Assembly: GCA_920105625.2 (NCBI GenBank)
Contig: OV050030.1
Coordinates: 215,310,325-215,374,324 of the forward strand
From: Clusia tigrina
Lineage: Eukaryota; Arthropoda; Insecta; Diptera; Clusiidae
DNA: 64,000 nucleotides
Direction of reading: 5' to 3'
Under the pieces are notes generated by a model, which did not search any database, was not told where the DNA came from, and was given only the letters and a program-made list of their open reading frames with translations. Positions 8,889 through 22,437 of this stretch are shown piece by piece. Each line of letters starts with the position of its first letter. Position 1 is the first letter of the stretch. The position numbers and the translations under genes are program-made.

Positions 8889-11238
8889 TTTGCAACAATC
8901 AAATGCTTTCAAATTTTTACTGGAGCGTCATAAAACCTTGAAATTTTGTGACAATAAAGTACTCGAGCCTCTTATCAATTTAAGCTATCGCTCATAGCTA
9001 TGCTACCCTCGAGACCCAAATCAAACACTGATAAAACTTCAAATGGCCCTAACTTTTATACGGTGCGTCCTACACCTATCAAAGTTCGCACTAATCAAAT
9101 GCTTGTAACTTTTTACTGGAGCGTCATAAAAACTTGAAATTTTGCGACAATAAAGTACTCGAGCCTCTTATCAATTCAAGCTATCGCTCATAGCTATGCT
9201 ACCCTTGAGTCCCAAATCAAACACTGATAAAACTTCAAATGGCCCTAACTTCTATACGGTGCGTCCCACAGCTATCAAGGTTTGTAACAATCTATTGCTT
9301 GCAACTTTTTACGGGAGCGTCATAAATCCTTGAAATTTTGTGACAATAAAGTACGAGCCTCTCATCAATTTAAGCTATCGCTCATAGCTATGCTACCCTT
9401 GAGTCCCAAATCAAACACTGATAAAACTTCAAATGGCCCTAATTTCTATACGGTGCGATATATACCTATCAAAGTATGCAACATTCAAATGCTTGTAACT
9501 TTTTACTGAAGCATAATAAAATCTTGAAATTTTGTGACAATAAAATACTCGAGCCTCTTGTCAATTTAAGCTATCACTCATAGCTATGCTACCCTTGAGT
9601 CCCAAATCAAACACTGATAAAACTTCAAATGTCCCTAACTTCTATACGGTGCGATATATACCTATCAAAGAATGCAACATTCAAATGCTTGTAACTTTTA
9701 ACTGGAGCGTCATAAAACCTAGAAATCTGGTGACAATAAAGTACTCGAGCCTCTTATCAATTTCAGCTATCGCTCATAGCTATGCTACCCTCGAGTCCCA
9801 AATCAAACACTGATAGAACTTCAAATGGCCCTAACTTTTATACGGTGCGTCCAACACCTATCAAAGTGTGCAACAATCAAATGCTTGTAACTTTTTTCTG
9901 GAGCATAACAAAATCTTGAAATTTTATGACAATAAAGTACTCGAGCCTCTTGTCAATTTAAGCTATCACTCATAGCTATGCTACCCTTGAGTCCCAAATC
10001 AAACACTGATAAAACTTCAAATGGCCCTAACTTCTATACGGTGCTTCCTATACCTATCAAAGTTTGCAACAATCAAATGCTTGTAACTTTTTACTGGAGC
10101 GTCATAAAACCTTGAAATTTGGTGACAATAAAGTACTCGAGCCTCTTATCAATTCAAGCTATCGCTCATAGCTATGCTACCATTGAGTCCCAAATCAAAC
10201 ACTGATAAAGCTTCAAATGGCCCTAACTTCTATACGGTGGGTCCTATACCTATCAAAGTTTGCAATAATTAAATGCTTGTAACTTTTTACTGGAGCGTCA
10301 TAAAATCTTGAAATTTTGTGACAATAAAGTACCCGACCCTCTTATCAATTTAAGCGATAGCTTATAGCTATGCTGCCCCTGAGTCGCAAATTAAACACTG
10401 CTAAACCTTCAAATGGCCCTAATTTCTATACGGTGCGTCCTATACCTATCAAAGTTTGCAACAATCAAATGCTTGTAACTTTTTACTATAGCATAATAAA
10501 ATCTTGAAATTTTGTGACAATAAAGTACTCGAGCCTCTTGTCAATTCAAGCTATCGCTCATAGCTATGCTACCCTTGAGTCCCAAATCAAACACTGATAA
10601 AACTTCAAATGGCCCTAACTTCTATACGGTGCGTCCTATACCTATCAAAGTTTGCAACAATTAAATGCTTGTAACTTTTTACTGGAGCGTCATAAAACCT
10701 TGAAATTTGGTGACAATAAAGTACTCGAGCCTCTTATCAATTCAAGCTATCGCTTATAGCTATGCTACCATTGAGTCCCAAATCAAACACTGATAAAGCT
10801 TCAAATGGCCCTAACTTCTATACGGTGCGTCCTATACCTATCAAAGTTTGCAACAATTAAATGCTTGTAACTTTTTACTGGAGCGTCATAAAACCTTGAA
10901 ATTTTGTGACAATAAAGTACTCGACGCTCTTATCAATTTAAGCGATAGCTTATAGCTATGCTGCCCTTGAGACGCAAATTAAACACTGCTAAACCTTCAA
11001 ATGGCCCTAATTTCTATACGGTGCGTCCTATACCTATCAAAGTTTGCAACAATCAAATGCTTGTAACTTTTTACTATAGCGTCATAAAATCTTGAAATTT
11101 TCTGACAATAAAGTACTCGAGCCTCTTGTCAATTCAAGCTATCGCTCATAGCTATGCTACCCTTGAGTCCCAAATCAAACACTGATAAAACTTCAAATGG
11201 CCCTAACTTCTATACGGTGCGTCCTATACCTATCAAAG

Positions 11239-13060
11239 TTTGCAACAATCAAATGCTTGTAACTTTTTACTGGAGCGTCATAAAACCTTGAAATTTGGTG
11301 ACAATAAAGTACTCGTGCCTCTTGTCAATTAAAATTGTCGGTCATTGCTATGCTACCCGTGAGTCCCGAATCAAACACTGATAAAACAATGACCCTAAAT
11401 TCAGTACTTTGCGTCCTACACTTATCAGAGTTTGCAACAATGCAATGCTTGTAACTTTTTACTGGAGCGTCATAAAATCTTGAAATTTTGTGACATGAAA
11501 GTACTCGAGCCTTTTATCAATTTAAGCTATAGCTATAAAAGTTTGCAACAATCAAATGCTTTCAAATTTTTACTGGAGCATCATAAAACCTTGAAATTTT
11601 GTGACAATAAAGTACTCGAGCCTCTTATCAATTTAAGCTATCGCTCATAGCTATGCTACCCTCGAGACCCAAATCAAACACTGATAAAACTTCAAATGGC
11701 CCTAACTTTTATACGGTGCGTCCTACACCTATCAAAGTTCGCACTAATCAAATGCTTGTAACTTTTTACTGGAGCGTCATAAAAACTTGAAATTTTGCGA
11801 CAATAAAGTACTCGAGCCTCTTATCAATTCAAGCTATCGCTCATAGCTATGCTACCCTTGAGTCCCAAATCAAACACTGATAAAACTTCAAATGGCCCTA
11901 ACTTCTATACGGTGCGTCCCACAGCTATCAAGGTTTGTAACAATCTATTGCTTGCAACTTTTTACGGGAGCGTCATAAATCCTTGAAATTTTGTGACAAT
12001 AAAGTACGAGCCTCTCATCAATTTAAGCTATCGCTCATAGCTATGCTACCCTTGAGTCCCAAATCAAACACTGATAAAACTTCAAATGGCCCTAATTTCT
12101 ATACGGTGCGATATATACCTATCAAAGTATGCAACATTCAAATGCTTGTAACTTTTTACTGAAGCATAATAAAATCTTGAAATTTTGTGACAATAAAATA
12201 CTCGAGCCTCTTGTCAATTTAAGCTATCACTCATAGCTATGCTACCCTTGAGTCCCAAATCAAACACTGATAAAACTTCAAATGTCCCTAACTTCTATAC
12301 GGTGCGATATATACCTATCAAAGAATGCAACATTCAAATGCTTGTAACTTTTAACTGGAGCGTCATAAAACCTAGAAATCTGGTGACAATAAAGTACTCG
12401 AGCCTCTTATCAATTTCAGCTATCGCTCATAGCTATGCTACCCTCGAGTCCCAAATCAAACACTGATAGAACTTCAAATGGCCCTAACTTTTATACGGTG
12501 CGTCCAACACCTATCAAAGTGTGCAACAATCAAATGCTTGTAACTTTTTTCTGGAGCATAACAAAATCTTGAAATTTTATGACAATAAAGTACTCGAGCC
12601 TCTTGTCAATTTAAGCTATCACTCATAGCTATGCTACCCTTGAGTCCCAAATCAAACACTGATAAAACTTCAAATGGCCCTAACTTCTATACGGTGCTTC
12701 CTATACCTATCAAAGTTTGCAACAATCAAATGCTTGTAACTTTTTACTGGAGCGTCATAAAACCTTGAAATTTGGTGACAATAAAGTACTCGAGCCTCTT
12801 ATCAATTCAAGCTATCGCTCATAGCTATGCTACCATTGAGTCCCAAATCAAACACTGATAAAACATCAAATGGCCCTAACTTCTATACGGTGCGTCCTAT
12901 ACCTATCAAAGTTTGCAATAATTAAATGCTTGTAACTTTTTACTGGAGCGTCATAAAATCTTGAAATTTTGTGACAATAAAGTACCCGACCCTCTTATCA
13001 ATTTAAGCGATAGCTTATAGCTATGCTGCCCCTGAGTCGCAAAATAAACACTGCTAAACC
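11239..13060 (+). repeat. 2,653-bp HOR, copy 3, incomplete
   Basis: Follows copy 2 through the rare AAGTACCCGACCC variant near 12982 (also near 10329). By 13140 the sequence is of the 4.3-kb type (ACTGGAGCATAATAAAATC instead of ACTATAGCATAATAAAATC). The breakpoint is between about 12990 and 13140; the end given is approximate. Confidence 0.75.
11431..11541 (+). repeat. Truncated 111-bp monomer
   Basis: In 2,653-bp HOR copy 3; same GTGACATGAAAG variant as copy 2. Confidence 0.92.
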
Positions 13061-13887
13061 TTCAAATGGCCCTAATTTCTATACGGTGCGTCCTATACCT
13101 ATCAAAGTTTGCAACAATCAAATGCTTGTAACTTTTTACTGGAGCATAATAAAATCTTGAAATTTTGTGACAATAAAGTACTCGAGCCTCTTGTCAATTT
13201 AAGGTATCGCTCATAGCTATGCTACCCCTGAGTCCCAAATCAAAGACTGATAAAACTTCAAATTGCCCTAACTTCTACACGGTGCGATATATACCTATCA
13301 CAGTATGCAACATTCAAATGCTTGGAACTTTTTACTGGAGCGTCATCAAATCTTGAAATTTTGTGACATTAAAGTACTCGAGCCTCTTATCAATTTAAGC
13401 TATAGCTCATAGCTATGCTACCCTTGAGTCGCAAATCAAACACTGTTAAAACTTCAAATGGCCCTAACTTCTATACAGTGTGTCCCACAGCTATCAAGGT
13501 TTGCAACAATTTTTTGCTTGTAAGTTTTTACTGGAACGTCATAAAACCTTGAAATTTGGTGACAATAAAGTACTCGTGCCTTTTGTCAATTAAAATTGTC
13601 GCTCATTGCTATGCTACCCGTGAGTCCCGAATCAAACACTGATAAAACAATGGCCCTAAATTCTGTACTTTGCGTCCTACACTTATCAAAGTTTGCAACA
13701 ATCCAATGCTTGTAACTTTTTACTGGAGCGTCATAAAATCTTGAAATTTTGTGACAATAAAGTACTCGAGCCTCTTATCTATTTAAGCTATCGCTCATAG
13801 CTATGCTACCCTTGAGTTCCAAATCAAAGACTAATAAAACTTCAAATGGCCCTAATTTCTATACGGTGCGATATATACCTATCAAAG

Positions 13888-13998
13888 TATGCAACATTCA
13901 AATGCTGGTAACTTTTTACTGGAGCGTCGTAAAATCTTGAAATTTTGTGACATTAAAGTACTCGAGCCTCTTATCAATTTAAGCTGTAGCTATAAAAG
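13888..13998 (+). repeat. Truncated 111-bp monomer
   Basis: Duplicate of the unit at 5038 at an offset of 8,850 bp; GCTGTAGCTATAAAAG junction. Confidence 0.92.
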
Positions 13999-14974
13999 TT
14001 TGCAACAATCAAATGCTTGCAAGTTTTTACTGGAGCGTCATAAAACCTTGAAATTTTGTGACAATAAAGTACTCGAGCCTCTTATCTATTTAAGCTATCG
14101 CTCATAGCTATGCTACCCTCGAGTCCCAAATCAAACACTGATAAAGCTTCAAATGGCCCTAACTTTTATAAGATGCGTCCTACACCTATCAAAGTTTGCA
14201 ACAATCAAATGCTTGTAACTTTTTACTGGAGCGTCATAAAACCTTGAAATTTGGTGACAATAAAGTACTCGAGCCTCTTATCAATTCAAGCTATCGCTCA
14301 TAGCTATGCTACCATTGAGTCCCAAATCAAACACTGATAAAGCTTCAAATGGCCCTAACTTCTATACGGTGCGTCCTATACCTATCAAAGTTTGCAACAA
14401 TTAAATGCTTGTAACTTTTTACTGGAGCGTCATAAAATCTTGAAATTTTGTGACAATAAAGTACTCGACGCTCTTATCAATTTAAGCGATAGCTTATAGC
14501 TATGCTGCCCTTGGGACGCAAATTAAACACTGCTAAACCTTCAAATGGCCCTAATTTCTATACGGTGCGTCCTATACCTATCAAAGTTTGCAACAATCAA
14601 ATGCTTGTAACTTTTTACTATAGCATAATAAAATCTTGAAATTTTGTGACAATAAAGTACTCGAGCCTCTTGTCAATTTAAGCTACTACTCATAGCCATG
14701 CCACCCTTGAGTCCCAAATCAAAAACTGATGAAACTTCAAATGACCCTAACTTCTATACGGTGCGTCCTATACCTATCAAAGTTTGCAACAATCAAATGC
14801 TTGTAACTTTTTACTGGAGCGTCATAAAACCTTGAAATTTGGTGACAATAAAGTACTCGTGCCTCTTGTCAATTAAAATTGTCGGTCATTGCTATGCTAC
14901 CCGTGAGTCCCGAATCAAACACTGATAAAACAATGACCCTAAATTCAGTACTTTGCGTCCTACACTTATCAGAG

Positions 14975-15085
14975 TTTGCAACAATGCAATGCTTGTAACT
15001 TTTTACTGGAGCGTCATAAAATCTTGAAATTTTGTGACATTAAAGTACTCGAGCCTTTTATCAATTTAAGCTATAGCTATAAAAG
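14975..15085 (+). repeat. Truncated 111-bp monomer
   Basis: Duplicate of the unit at 6125 at an offset of 8,850 bp; keeps the copy-1 GTGACATTAAAG form. Confidence 0.92.
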
Positions 15086-16290
15086 TTTGCAACAATCAAA
15101 TGCTTTCAAATTTTTACTGGAGCGTCATAAAACCTTGAAATTTTGTGACAATAAAGTACTCGAGCCTCTTATCAATTTAAGCTATCGCTCATAGCTATGC
15201 TACCCTCGAGACCCAAATCAAACACTGATAAAACTTCAAATGGCCCTAACTTTTATACGGTGCGTCCTACACCTATCAAAGTTCGCACTAATCAAATGCT
15301 TGTAACTTTTTACTGGAGCGTCATAAAAACTTGAAATTTTGCGACAATAAAGTACTCGAGCCTCTTATCAATTCAAGCTATCACTCATAGCTATGCTACC
15401 CTTGAGTCCCAAATCAAACACTGATAAAACTTCAAATGGCCCTAACTTCTATACGGTGCGTCCCACAGCTATCAAGGTTTGCAACAATCTATTGCTTGCA
15501 ACTTTTTACGGGAGCGTCATAAATCCTTGAAATTTTGTGACAATAAAGTACGAGCCTCTCATCAATTTAAGCTATCGCTCATAGCTATGCTACCCTTGAG
15601 TCCCAAATCAAACACTGATAAAACTTCAAATGGCCCTAATTTCTATACGGTGCGATATATACCTATCAAAGTATGCAATATTCAAATGCTTGTAACTTTT
15701 TACTGGAGCATAATAAAATCTTGAAATTTTGTGACAATAAAATACTCGAGCCTCTTGTCAATTTAAGCGATCACTCATAGCTATGCTACCCTTGAGTCCC
15801 AAATCAAACACTGATAAAACTTCAAATGTCCCTAACTTCTATACGGTGCGATATATACCTATCAAAGAATGCAACATTCAAATGCTTGTAACTTTTAACT
15901 GGAGCGTCATAAAACCTAGAAATCTGGTGACAATAAAGTACTCGAGCCTCTTATCAATTTCAGCTATCGCTCATAGCTATGCTACCCTCGAGTCCCAAAT
16001 CAAACACTGATAGAACTTCAAATGGCCCTAACTTTTATACGGTGCGTCCTACACCTATCAAAGTGTGCAACAATCAAATGCTTGTAACTTTTTTCTGGAG
16101 CATAACAAAATCTTGAAATTTTGTGACAATAAAGTACTCGAGCCTCTTGTCAATTTAAGCTATCACTCGTAGCTATGCTACCCTTGAGTCCCAAATCAAA
16201 CACTGATAAAACTTCAAATGGCCCTAACTTCTATACGGTGCTTCCTATACCTATCAAAGTTTGCAACAATCAAATGCTTGTAACTTTTTA

Positions 16291-18838
16291 TTGGAGCGTC
16301 ATAAAATTTTGAAATTTTGTGACATTAAAGTACTCGAGCCTCTTATCAATTTAAGCTATAGCTCAATGCTATGCTAACCTTGAGTCGCAAATCATAGACT
16401 GCTAAACCTTCAAATGGCCCTAACTTCTATACGGTGCGTCCTATACCTATCAAAGTTTGCAACAATCAAATGCTTGTAACTTTTTACTTCAGCAAAATAA
16501 AATCTTGAAATTTTGTGACAATAAAGTACTCGAGCCTCTTGTCAATTTAAGCTATCACTCATAGCTATGCTACCCTTGAGTCCCAAATCAAACACTGATA
16601 AAACTTCATATGGCCCTAACTTCTATACGGTGCGATATATACCTATCAAAGAATGCAACTTTCAAATGCTTGTAACTTTTAACTGGAGCGTCATAAAATT
16701 TTGAAATGTTGTGACATTAAAGTACTCGAGCCTCTTATCAATTTAAGCTATAGCTCATAGCTATGCTACCCTTGAGTCGCAAATCAAAGACTGCTAAACC
16801 TTGAAATGGCCCTAACTTCTATACGGTGCGTCCTATACCTATCAAAGTTTGCAACAATCAAATGCTTGTAACTTTTTACTGGAGAATAATAAAATCTTGA
16901 AATTTTGTGACAATAAAGTACTCGAGCCTCTTGTCAATTTAAGCTATCGCTCATAGCTATACTACCCTCGAGTCCCAAATCAAACACTGATAAAACTTCA
17001 AATGGCCCTAACTTTTATACGGTGCGTGCTACACCTATCAAAGTTTGCAACAATCAAATGCTTGTAACTTGTTACTGGAGCGTCATAAAATCTTGAAATT
17101 TTGTGACAATAAAGTACTCGAGCCTCTTATCAATTTAATCTATCGCTCATAGCTATGCTACCCTCGAGTCCCAAATCAAACACTGATAAAATTTCAAATG
17201 GCCCTAACTTTTATACGGTGCGTCCTACACCTATCAAAGTTTGCAACAATCAAATGCTTGTAACTTGTTACTGGAGCGTCATAAAATCTTGAAATTTTGT
17301 GACAATAAAGTACTGGAGCCTCTTATCAATTTAAGCTATTGCTCATAGCTATGCTACCCTCGAGTCGCAAATCAAACACTGATAAAACTTCAAATGGCCC
17401 TAACTTTTATACGGTGCGTCCTACACCTATCAAAGTTTGGAACAATCAAATGCTTGCAACTTGCTACTGGAGCGTCATAAAATCTTGAAATTTTGTGACA
17501 ATAAAGTACTCGAGCCTCTTATCAATTTAATCTATCGCTCATAGCTATGCTACCCTTGAGTCCCAAATCAAACACGTATAAAACTACAAATGGCCCTAAC
17601 TTCCATACGGTGCGTCCCGCCTCTATCAAAGTTTGCAACAATCAATTGATTGCAATTTTTTACGGGAGCGTCATAAAACCTTGAAATTTTGTGACAATAA
17701 AGTACTCGAGCCTCTTATCAATTTAAGGTATCGCTCATAGCTATGCTACGCTTAAGTTCCAATTCAAAGACTGATAAAACTTCAAATGGCCCTAAGTTCT
17801 ATACGGTGCGTCCCACATCTATCAAAGTTTGCAACAATCAATTGATTGCAACTTTTTACGGGAGCGTCATAAAACCTTGAAATTTTGTGACAATAAAGTA
17901 CTCGAGCCTCTTATCAATTTAAGCTATCACTCATAGCTATGCTACCCTTGAGTCCCAAATCAAACACTGATAAAAATTCAAATATCCCTAACTTCTATAC
18001 GGTGCGTCCTACACCTATCAAAGTTTCCAACAATCAAATGCTTGCAACTTTTTACTGGAACTTCATAACACCTTGAAATTTGGTGACAATAAAGTACTCG
18101 AGCCTCTTATCAATTTAAGCTATAGCTCATAGCTATGCTACCCTTGAGTCGCAAATCAAAGACTGCTAAACCTTCAAATGGCCCTAACTTCTATTCGGTG
18201 CATCCTATACCTATCAAAGTTTGCAACAAACAAATGCTTGTAACTTTTTACTGGAGCATAATAAAATCTTGAAATTTTGTGACAATAAAGTACTCGAGCC
18301 TCTTGTCAATTTAAGCCATCACTCATAGCTATGCTACCCTTGAGTCCCAAATCAAACACTGATAAAATTTCAAATAGCCCTACCTTTTATACGGTGCGTC
18401 CTACACCTATCAAAGTGTGCAACAATCAAATGCTTGTAACTTTTTACTGGAGCATAATAAAATCTTGAAATTTTGTGACAATAAAGTACTCGAGCCTCTT
18501 GTCAATTTAAGCTATCACTCATAGCTATGCTACCCTTGAGTCCCAAATCAAACACTGATAAAACTTCAAATGGCCCTAACTTCTATACGGTGCGTCCTAT
18601 ACCTATCAAAGTTTGCAACAATCAAATGCTTGTAACTTTTTACTGGAACATAATAAAATATTGAAATTTTGTGACAATAAAGTACTCGAGCCTCTTGTCA
18701 ATTTAAGGTATCACTCATAGCTATGCTACCCTTGAGTTCCATATCAAACACTGATAAAACTTCAAATGGCCCTAACTTTTATACGATGCATCCTATACCT
18801 ATCAAAGTTTGCAACAATCAAATGCTTGTAACTTTTTA
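16291..18838 (+). repeat. 2,548-bp 13-mer HOR, copy 1
   Basis: The landmark TTGGAGCGTCATAAAATTTT at 16291 returns at 18839, exactly 13x196 bp later. This HOR contains no 111-bp truncated monomer. It has a run of three adjacent monomers with the TAACTTGTTACTGG-type variant near 17066, 17262 and 17458. Confidence 0.85.
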
Positions 18839-20900
18839 TTGGAGCGTCATAAAATTTTGAAATTCTGTGACATTAAAGTACTCGAGCCTCTTATCAATTT
18901 AAGCTATAGCTAAATGCTATGCTACCTTTGAGTCGCAAATCAAAGACTGCTAAACCTTCAAATGGCCCTAACTTCTATACGGTGCGTCCTATACCTATCA
19001 AAGTTTGCAACAATCAAATGCTTGTAACGTTTTACTGGAGCAAAATAAAATCTTGAAATTTTGTGACAATAAAGTACTCGAGCCTCTTGTCAATTTAAGC
19101 TATCACTCATAGCTATGCTACCCTTGAGTCCCAAATCAAACACTGATAAAACTTCAAATGGCCCTAACTACTATACGGTGCGATATATACCTATCAAAGA
19201 ATGCAACTTTCAAATGCTTGTAACTTTTAACTGGAGCGTCATAAAATTTTGAAATTTTGTGACATTAAAGTACTCGAGCCTCTTATCAATTTAAGCTATA
19301 GCTCATAGCAATGCTACCCTTGAGTCGCAAATCAAAGACTGCTAAACCTTGAAATGTCCCTAACTTCTATACGGTGCGTCCTATACCTATCAAAGTTTGC
19401 AACACTCAAATGCTTGTAACTTTTTACTGGAGCATAATAAAATCTTGAAATTTTGTGACAATAAAGTACTCGAGCCTCTTGTCAATTTAAGCTATCCCTC
19501 ATAGCTATGCTACCCTCGAGTCCCAAATCAAACACTGATAAAACTTCAAGTGGCCCTAACTTTTATACGGTGCGTCCTACACCTATCAAAGTTTGCAACA
19601 ATCAAATGCTTGTAACTTGTTACTGGAGCGTCATAAAATCTTGAAATTTTGTGACAATAAAGTACCCGAGCCTCTTATCAATTTAATCTATCGCTCATAG
19701 CTATGCTACCCTCGAGTCCCAAATCAAACACTGATAAAACTTCAAATGACCCTAACTTTTATACGGTCCTACACCTATCAAAGTTTGCAACAATCAAATG
19801 CTTGTAACTTGTTACTGGAGCTTCATAAAATCTTGAAATTTTGTGACAATAAAGTACTCGAGCCTCTTATCAATTTAAGCTATCGCTCATAGATATGCTA
19901 CCCTCGAGTCCCAAATCAAACACAGATAAAACTTCAAATGGCCCTAACTTTTATACGGTGCGTCCTATACCTATCAAAGTTTGGAACAATCAAATGCTTG
20001 TAACTTGTTACTGGAGCGTCATAAAATCTTGAAATTTTGTGGCAATAAAGTACTCGAGCCTGTTATCAATTTAATCTATCGCTCATAGCTATGCTACCCT
20101 TGAGTCCCAAATCAAACACGTATAAAACTACAAATGGCCCTAACTTCCATACGGTGCGTCCCGCATCTATCAAAGTTTGCAACAATCAATTGATTGCAAT
20201 TTTTAACGGGAGCGTCATAAAACCTTTAAATTTTGTGACAATAAAGTACTCGAGCCTCTTATCAATTTAAGGTATCGCTCATAGCTATGCTACCCTTGAG
20301 TTCCAATTCAAAGACTGATAAAACTTCAAATGGTCCTAAGTTCTATACGGTGCTATATATACCTATCAAAGAATGCAACATTCAAATGCTTGTAACTTTT
20401 AACTAGAGCGTCATAAAATTTTGAAATTTTGTGATAATAAAGTACTCGAGCCTCTTATCAATTTAAGCTATCGCTCATAGCTATGCTACCCTTGAGTCCC
20501 AAATCAAACACGTATAAAACTACAAATGGCCCTAACTTCTATACGGTGCGTCGCACATCTATCAAAGTTTGCAACAATCAATTGATTGCAACTTTTTACG
20601 GGAGCGTCATAAAACTTTTAAATTTTGTGACAATAAAGTACTCGAGCCTCTTATCAATTTAAGCTATCACTCATAGCTATGCTACTCTTGAGTCCCAAAT
20701 CAAACACTGATAAGAATTCAAATGGCCCTAACTTCTATACGGTGCGACCTACACCTATCAAAGTTTCCAACAATCAAATGCTTGCAACTTTTTACTGGAA
20801 CGTCATAAAACCTTGAAATTTGGTGACAATAAAGTACTCGAGCCTCTTATCAATTTAAGCTATCGCTCATAGCTATGCTACCCTCCAGTCCCACATCAAA
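18839..20900 (+). repeat. 2,548-bp 13-mer HOR, copy 2, incomplete and with an inserted monomer
   Basis: Keeps the 2,548-bp offset to about 20340, then the offset becomes about 2,744 bp (14x196). One extra monomer therefore lies at about 20350-20545, a TATATATACCTATCAAAGAA type. The TTTCCAACAATC variant near 20764 matches that near 18025. The right end is approximate. Confidence 0.75.
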
Positions 20901-22326
20901 CACTGATAAAACTTCAAATGGCCCTAACTTTTATACGGTGCATCCTACACCTATCAAAGTTTGCAACAATCAAATGCTTGTAACTTTTTACTGTAGCATA
21001 ATAAAATCTTGAAATTTTGTGACAATAATGTACTCGAGCCTCTTATCGATTTAAGATATCGCTCATAGCTATGCTACCCTCGAGTCCCAAATCAAACACT
21101 GATAAAACTTCAAATGGCCCTAACTTTTATACGGTGCCTCCTACACCTTTCAAAGTTTGCAACAATCAAATGCTTGTAACTTTTTACTGGAGCATAATAA
21201 AATCTTGAAATTTTGTGACAATAATGTACTCGAGCCTCTTGTCAATTTGAGCTATCACTCATAGCTATGCTACCCTTGAGTCCCAAATCAAACACTGATA
21301 AAACAATCGCCCTAAGTTCTGTACTTTGCGTCCTACACTTATCAGAGTTTGCAACAATTCAATGCTTGTAACTTTTGACTGGAACGTCATAAAATCTTGA
21401 AATTTGTGACAATAAATTACTCGAGCCTCTTGTCAATTTAAGCTATCGCTCATAGCTATGCTACCCTTGAGTCCCAAATCAAACACTGATAAAACTTCAA
21501 ATAGCCCTAACTTCTATACGGTGCGTCCTATACCTATCAAAGTTTGCAACAATCAAATGCTTGTAACTTTTTATTGAAGCGTCATAAAATCTTGAAATTT
21601 TGTGACAATAAAGTACTCGAGCCTCTTATCAATTTAAGCTATCGCTCATAGCTCTGATACCCTTGAGTAACAAATCAAACACGTATAAATCTTCAAATGG
21701 CCCTACTTTCTATACGGTGCGTCCCACACCTATCAAAGTTTGCAACAATCAATTGATTGCAACTTTTTACGGGAGCGTCATAAAACCTTGAAATTTTGTG
21801 ACAATCAAGTACTCGAGCCTCTTGTCATTTTAAGCTACCACTCATAGCCATGCTACCCTAGAGTCCCAAATCAAACACTGATAAAACTTCAAATGGCCCT
21901 AACTTTTAAACGGTGCGTCCTACACCTATCAAAGTTTGCAACAATCAAATGCTTGTAACTTTTTACTGGAGCGTCATAAAACCTTGAAATTTGGTGACAA
22001 TAAAGTACTTGAGCCTCTTATCAATTCAAGCTATCGCTCATAGCTATGCTACCATTGAGTCCCAAACCAAACACTGATAAAGCTTCAAATGGCCCTAACT
22101 TCTAACCGGTGCGTCCTATACCTATCAAAGTATGCAACATACAAATGCTTGTAACTTTTTACTGGAGCGTCATCAAATCTTGAAATTTTGTGACATTAAA
22201 ATACTCGAGCCTCTTATCAATTTATGCTATAGCTCATAGCTATGCTACCCTTGAGTCGCAAATCAAACACTGTTAAAACTTCAAATGGAACTAACTTCTA
22301 TACAGTGTGTCCTACACCTATCAAAC

Positions 22327-22437
22327 TTTGCAACATTCAGATGCTTGTAACTTTTTACTGGAGCGTCATAAAATCTTAAAATTTTGTGACATTAAAGTAC
22401 TCGAGCCTCTTATCAATTTAAGTTATAGCTATAAAAG
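22327..22437 (+). repeat. Truncated 111-bp monomer
   Basis: Isolated copy in the mosaic zone, starting TTTGCAACATTCAG, with junction AGTTATAGCTATAAAAG. The preceding 7.3 kb has none. Confidence 0.9.

Larger units (their letters stand above)
8586..11238 (+). repeat. 2,653-bp HOR, copy 2
   Basis: Aligned to copy 1 without net indels. It shares with copy 3, but not copy 1, the variants TTTGTAACAATCTATTG (near 9281), ACTGAAGCATAATAAAATC (near 9506) and GAAATTTTATGAC (near 9919). Copies 2 and 3 are therefore the most recent pair. Confidence 0.88.
13060..16290 (+). repeat. Distal duplicate of the 4.2-7.4 kb segment (8.85-kb offset)
   Basis: TTGCCCTAACTTCTACACGG at 13263 corresponds to 4420 (offset 8,843). 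After the 7-bp deletion near 4873 the offset becomes 8,850: truncated monomers at 5038 and 6125 correspond to 13888 and 14975. Homology ends near 16290, where TTGGAGCGTCATAAAATTTTG replaces the copy-1 sequence. The left end is approximate. Confidence 0.85.
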
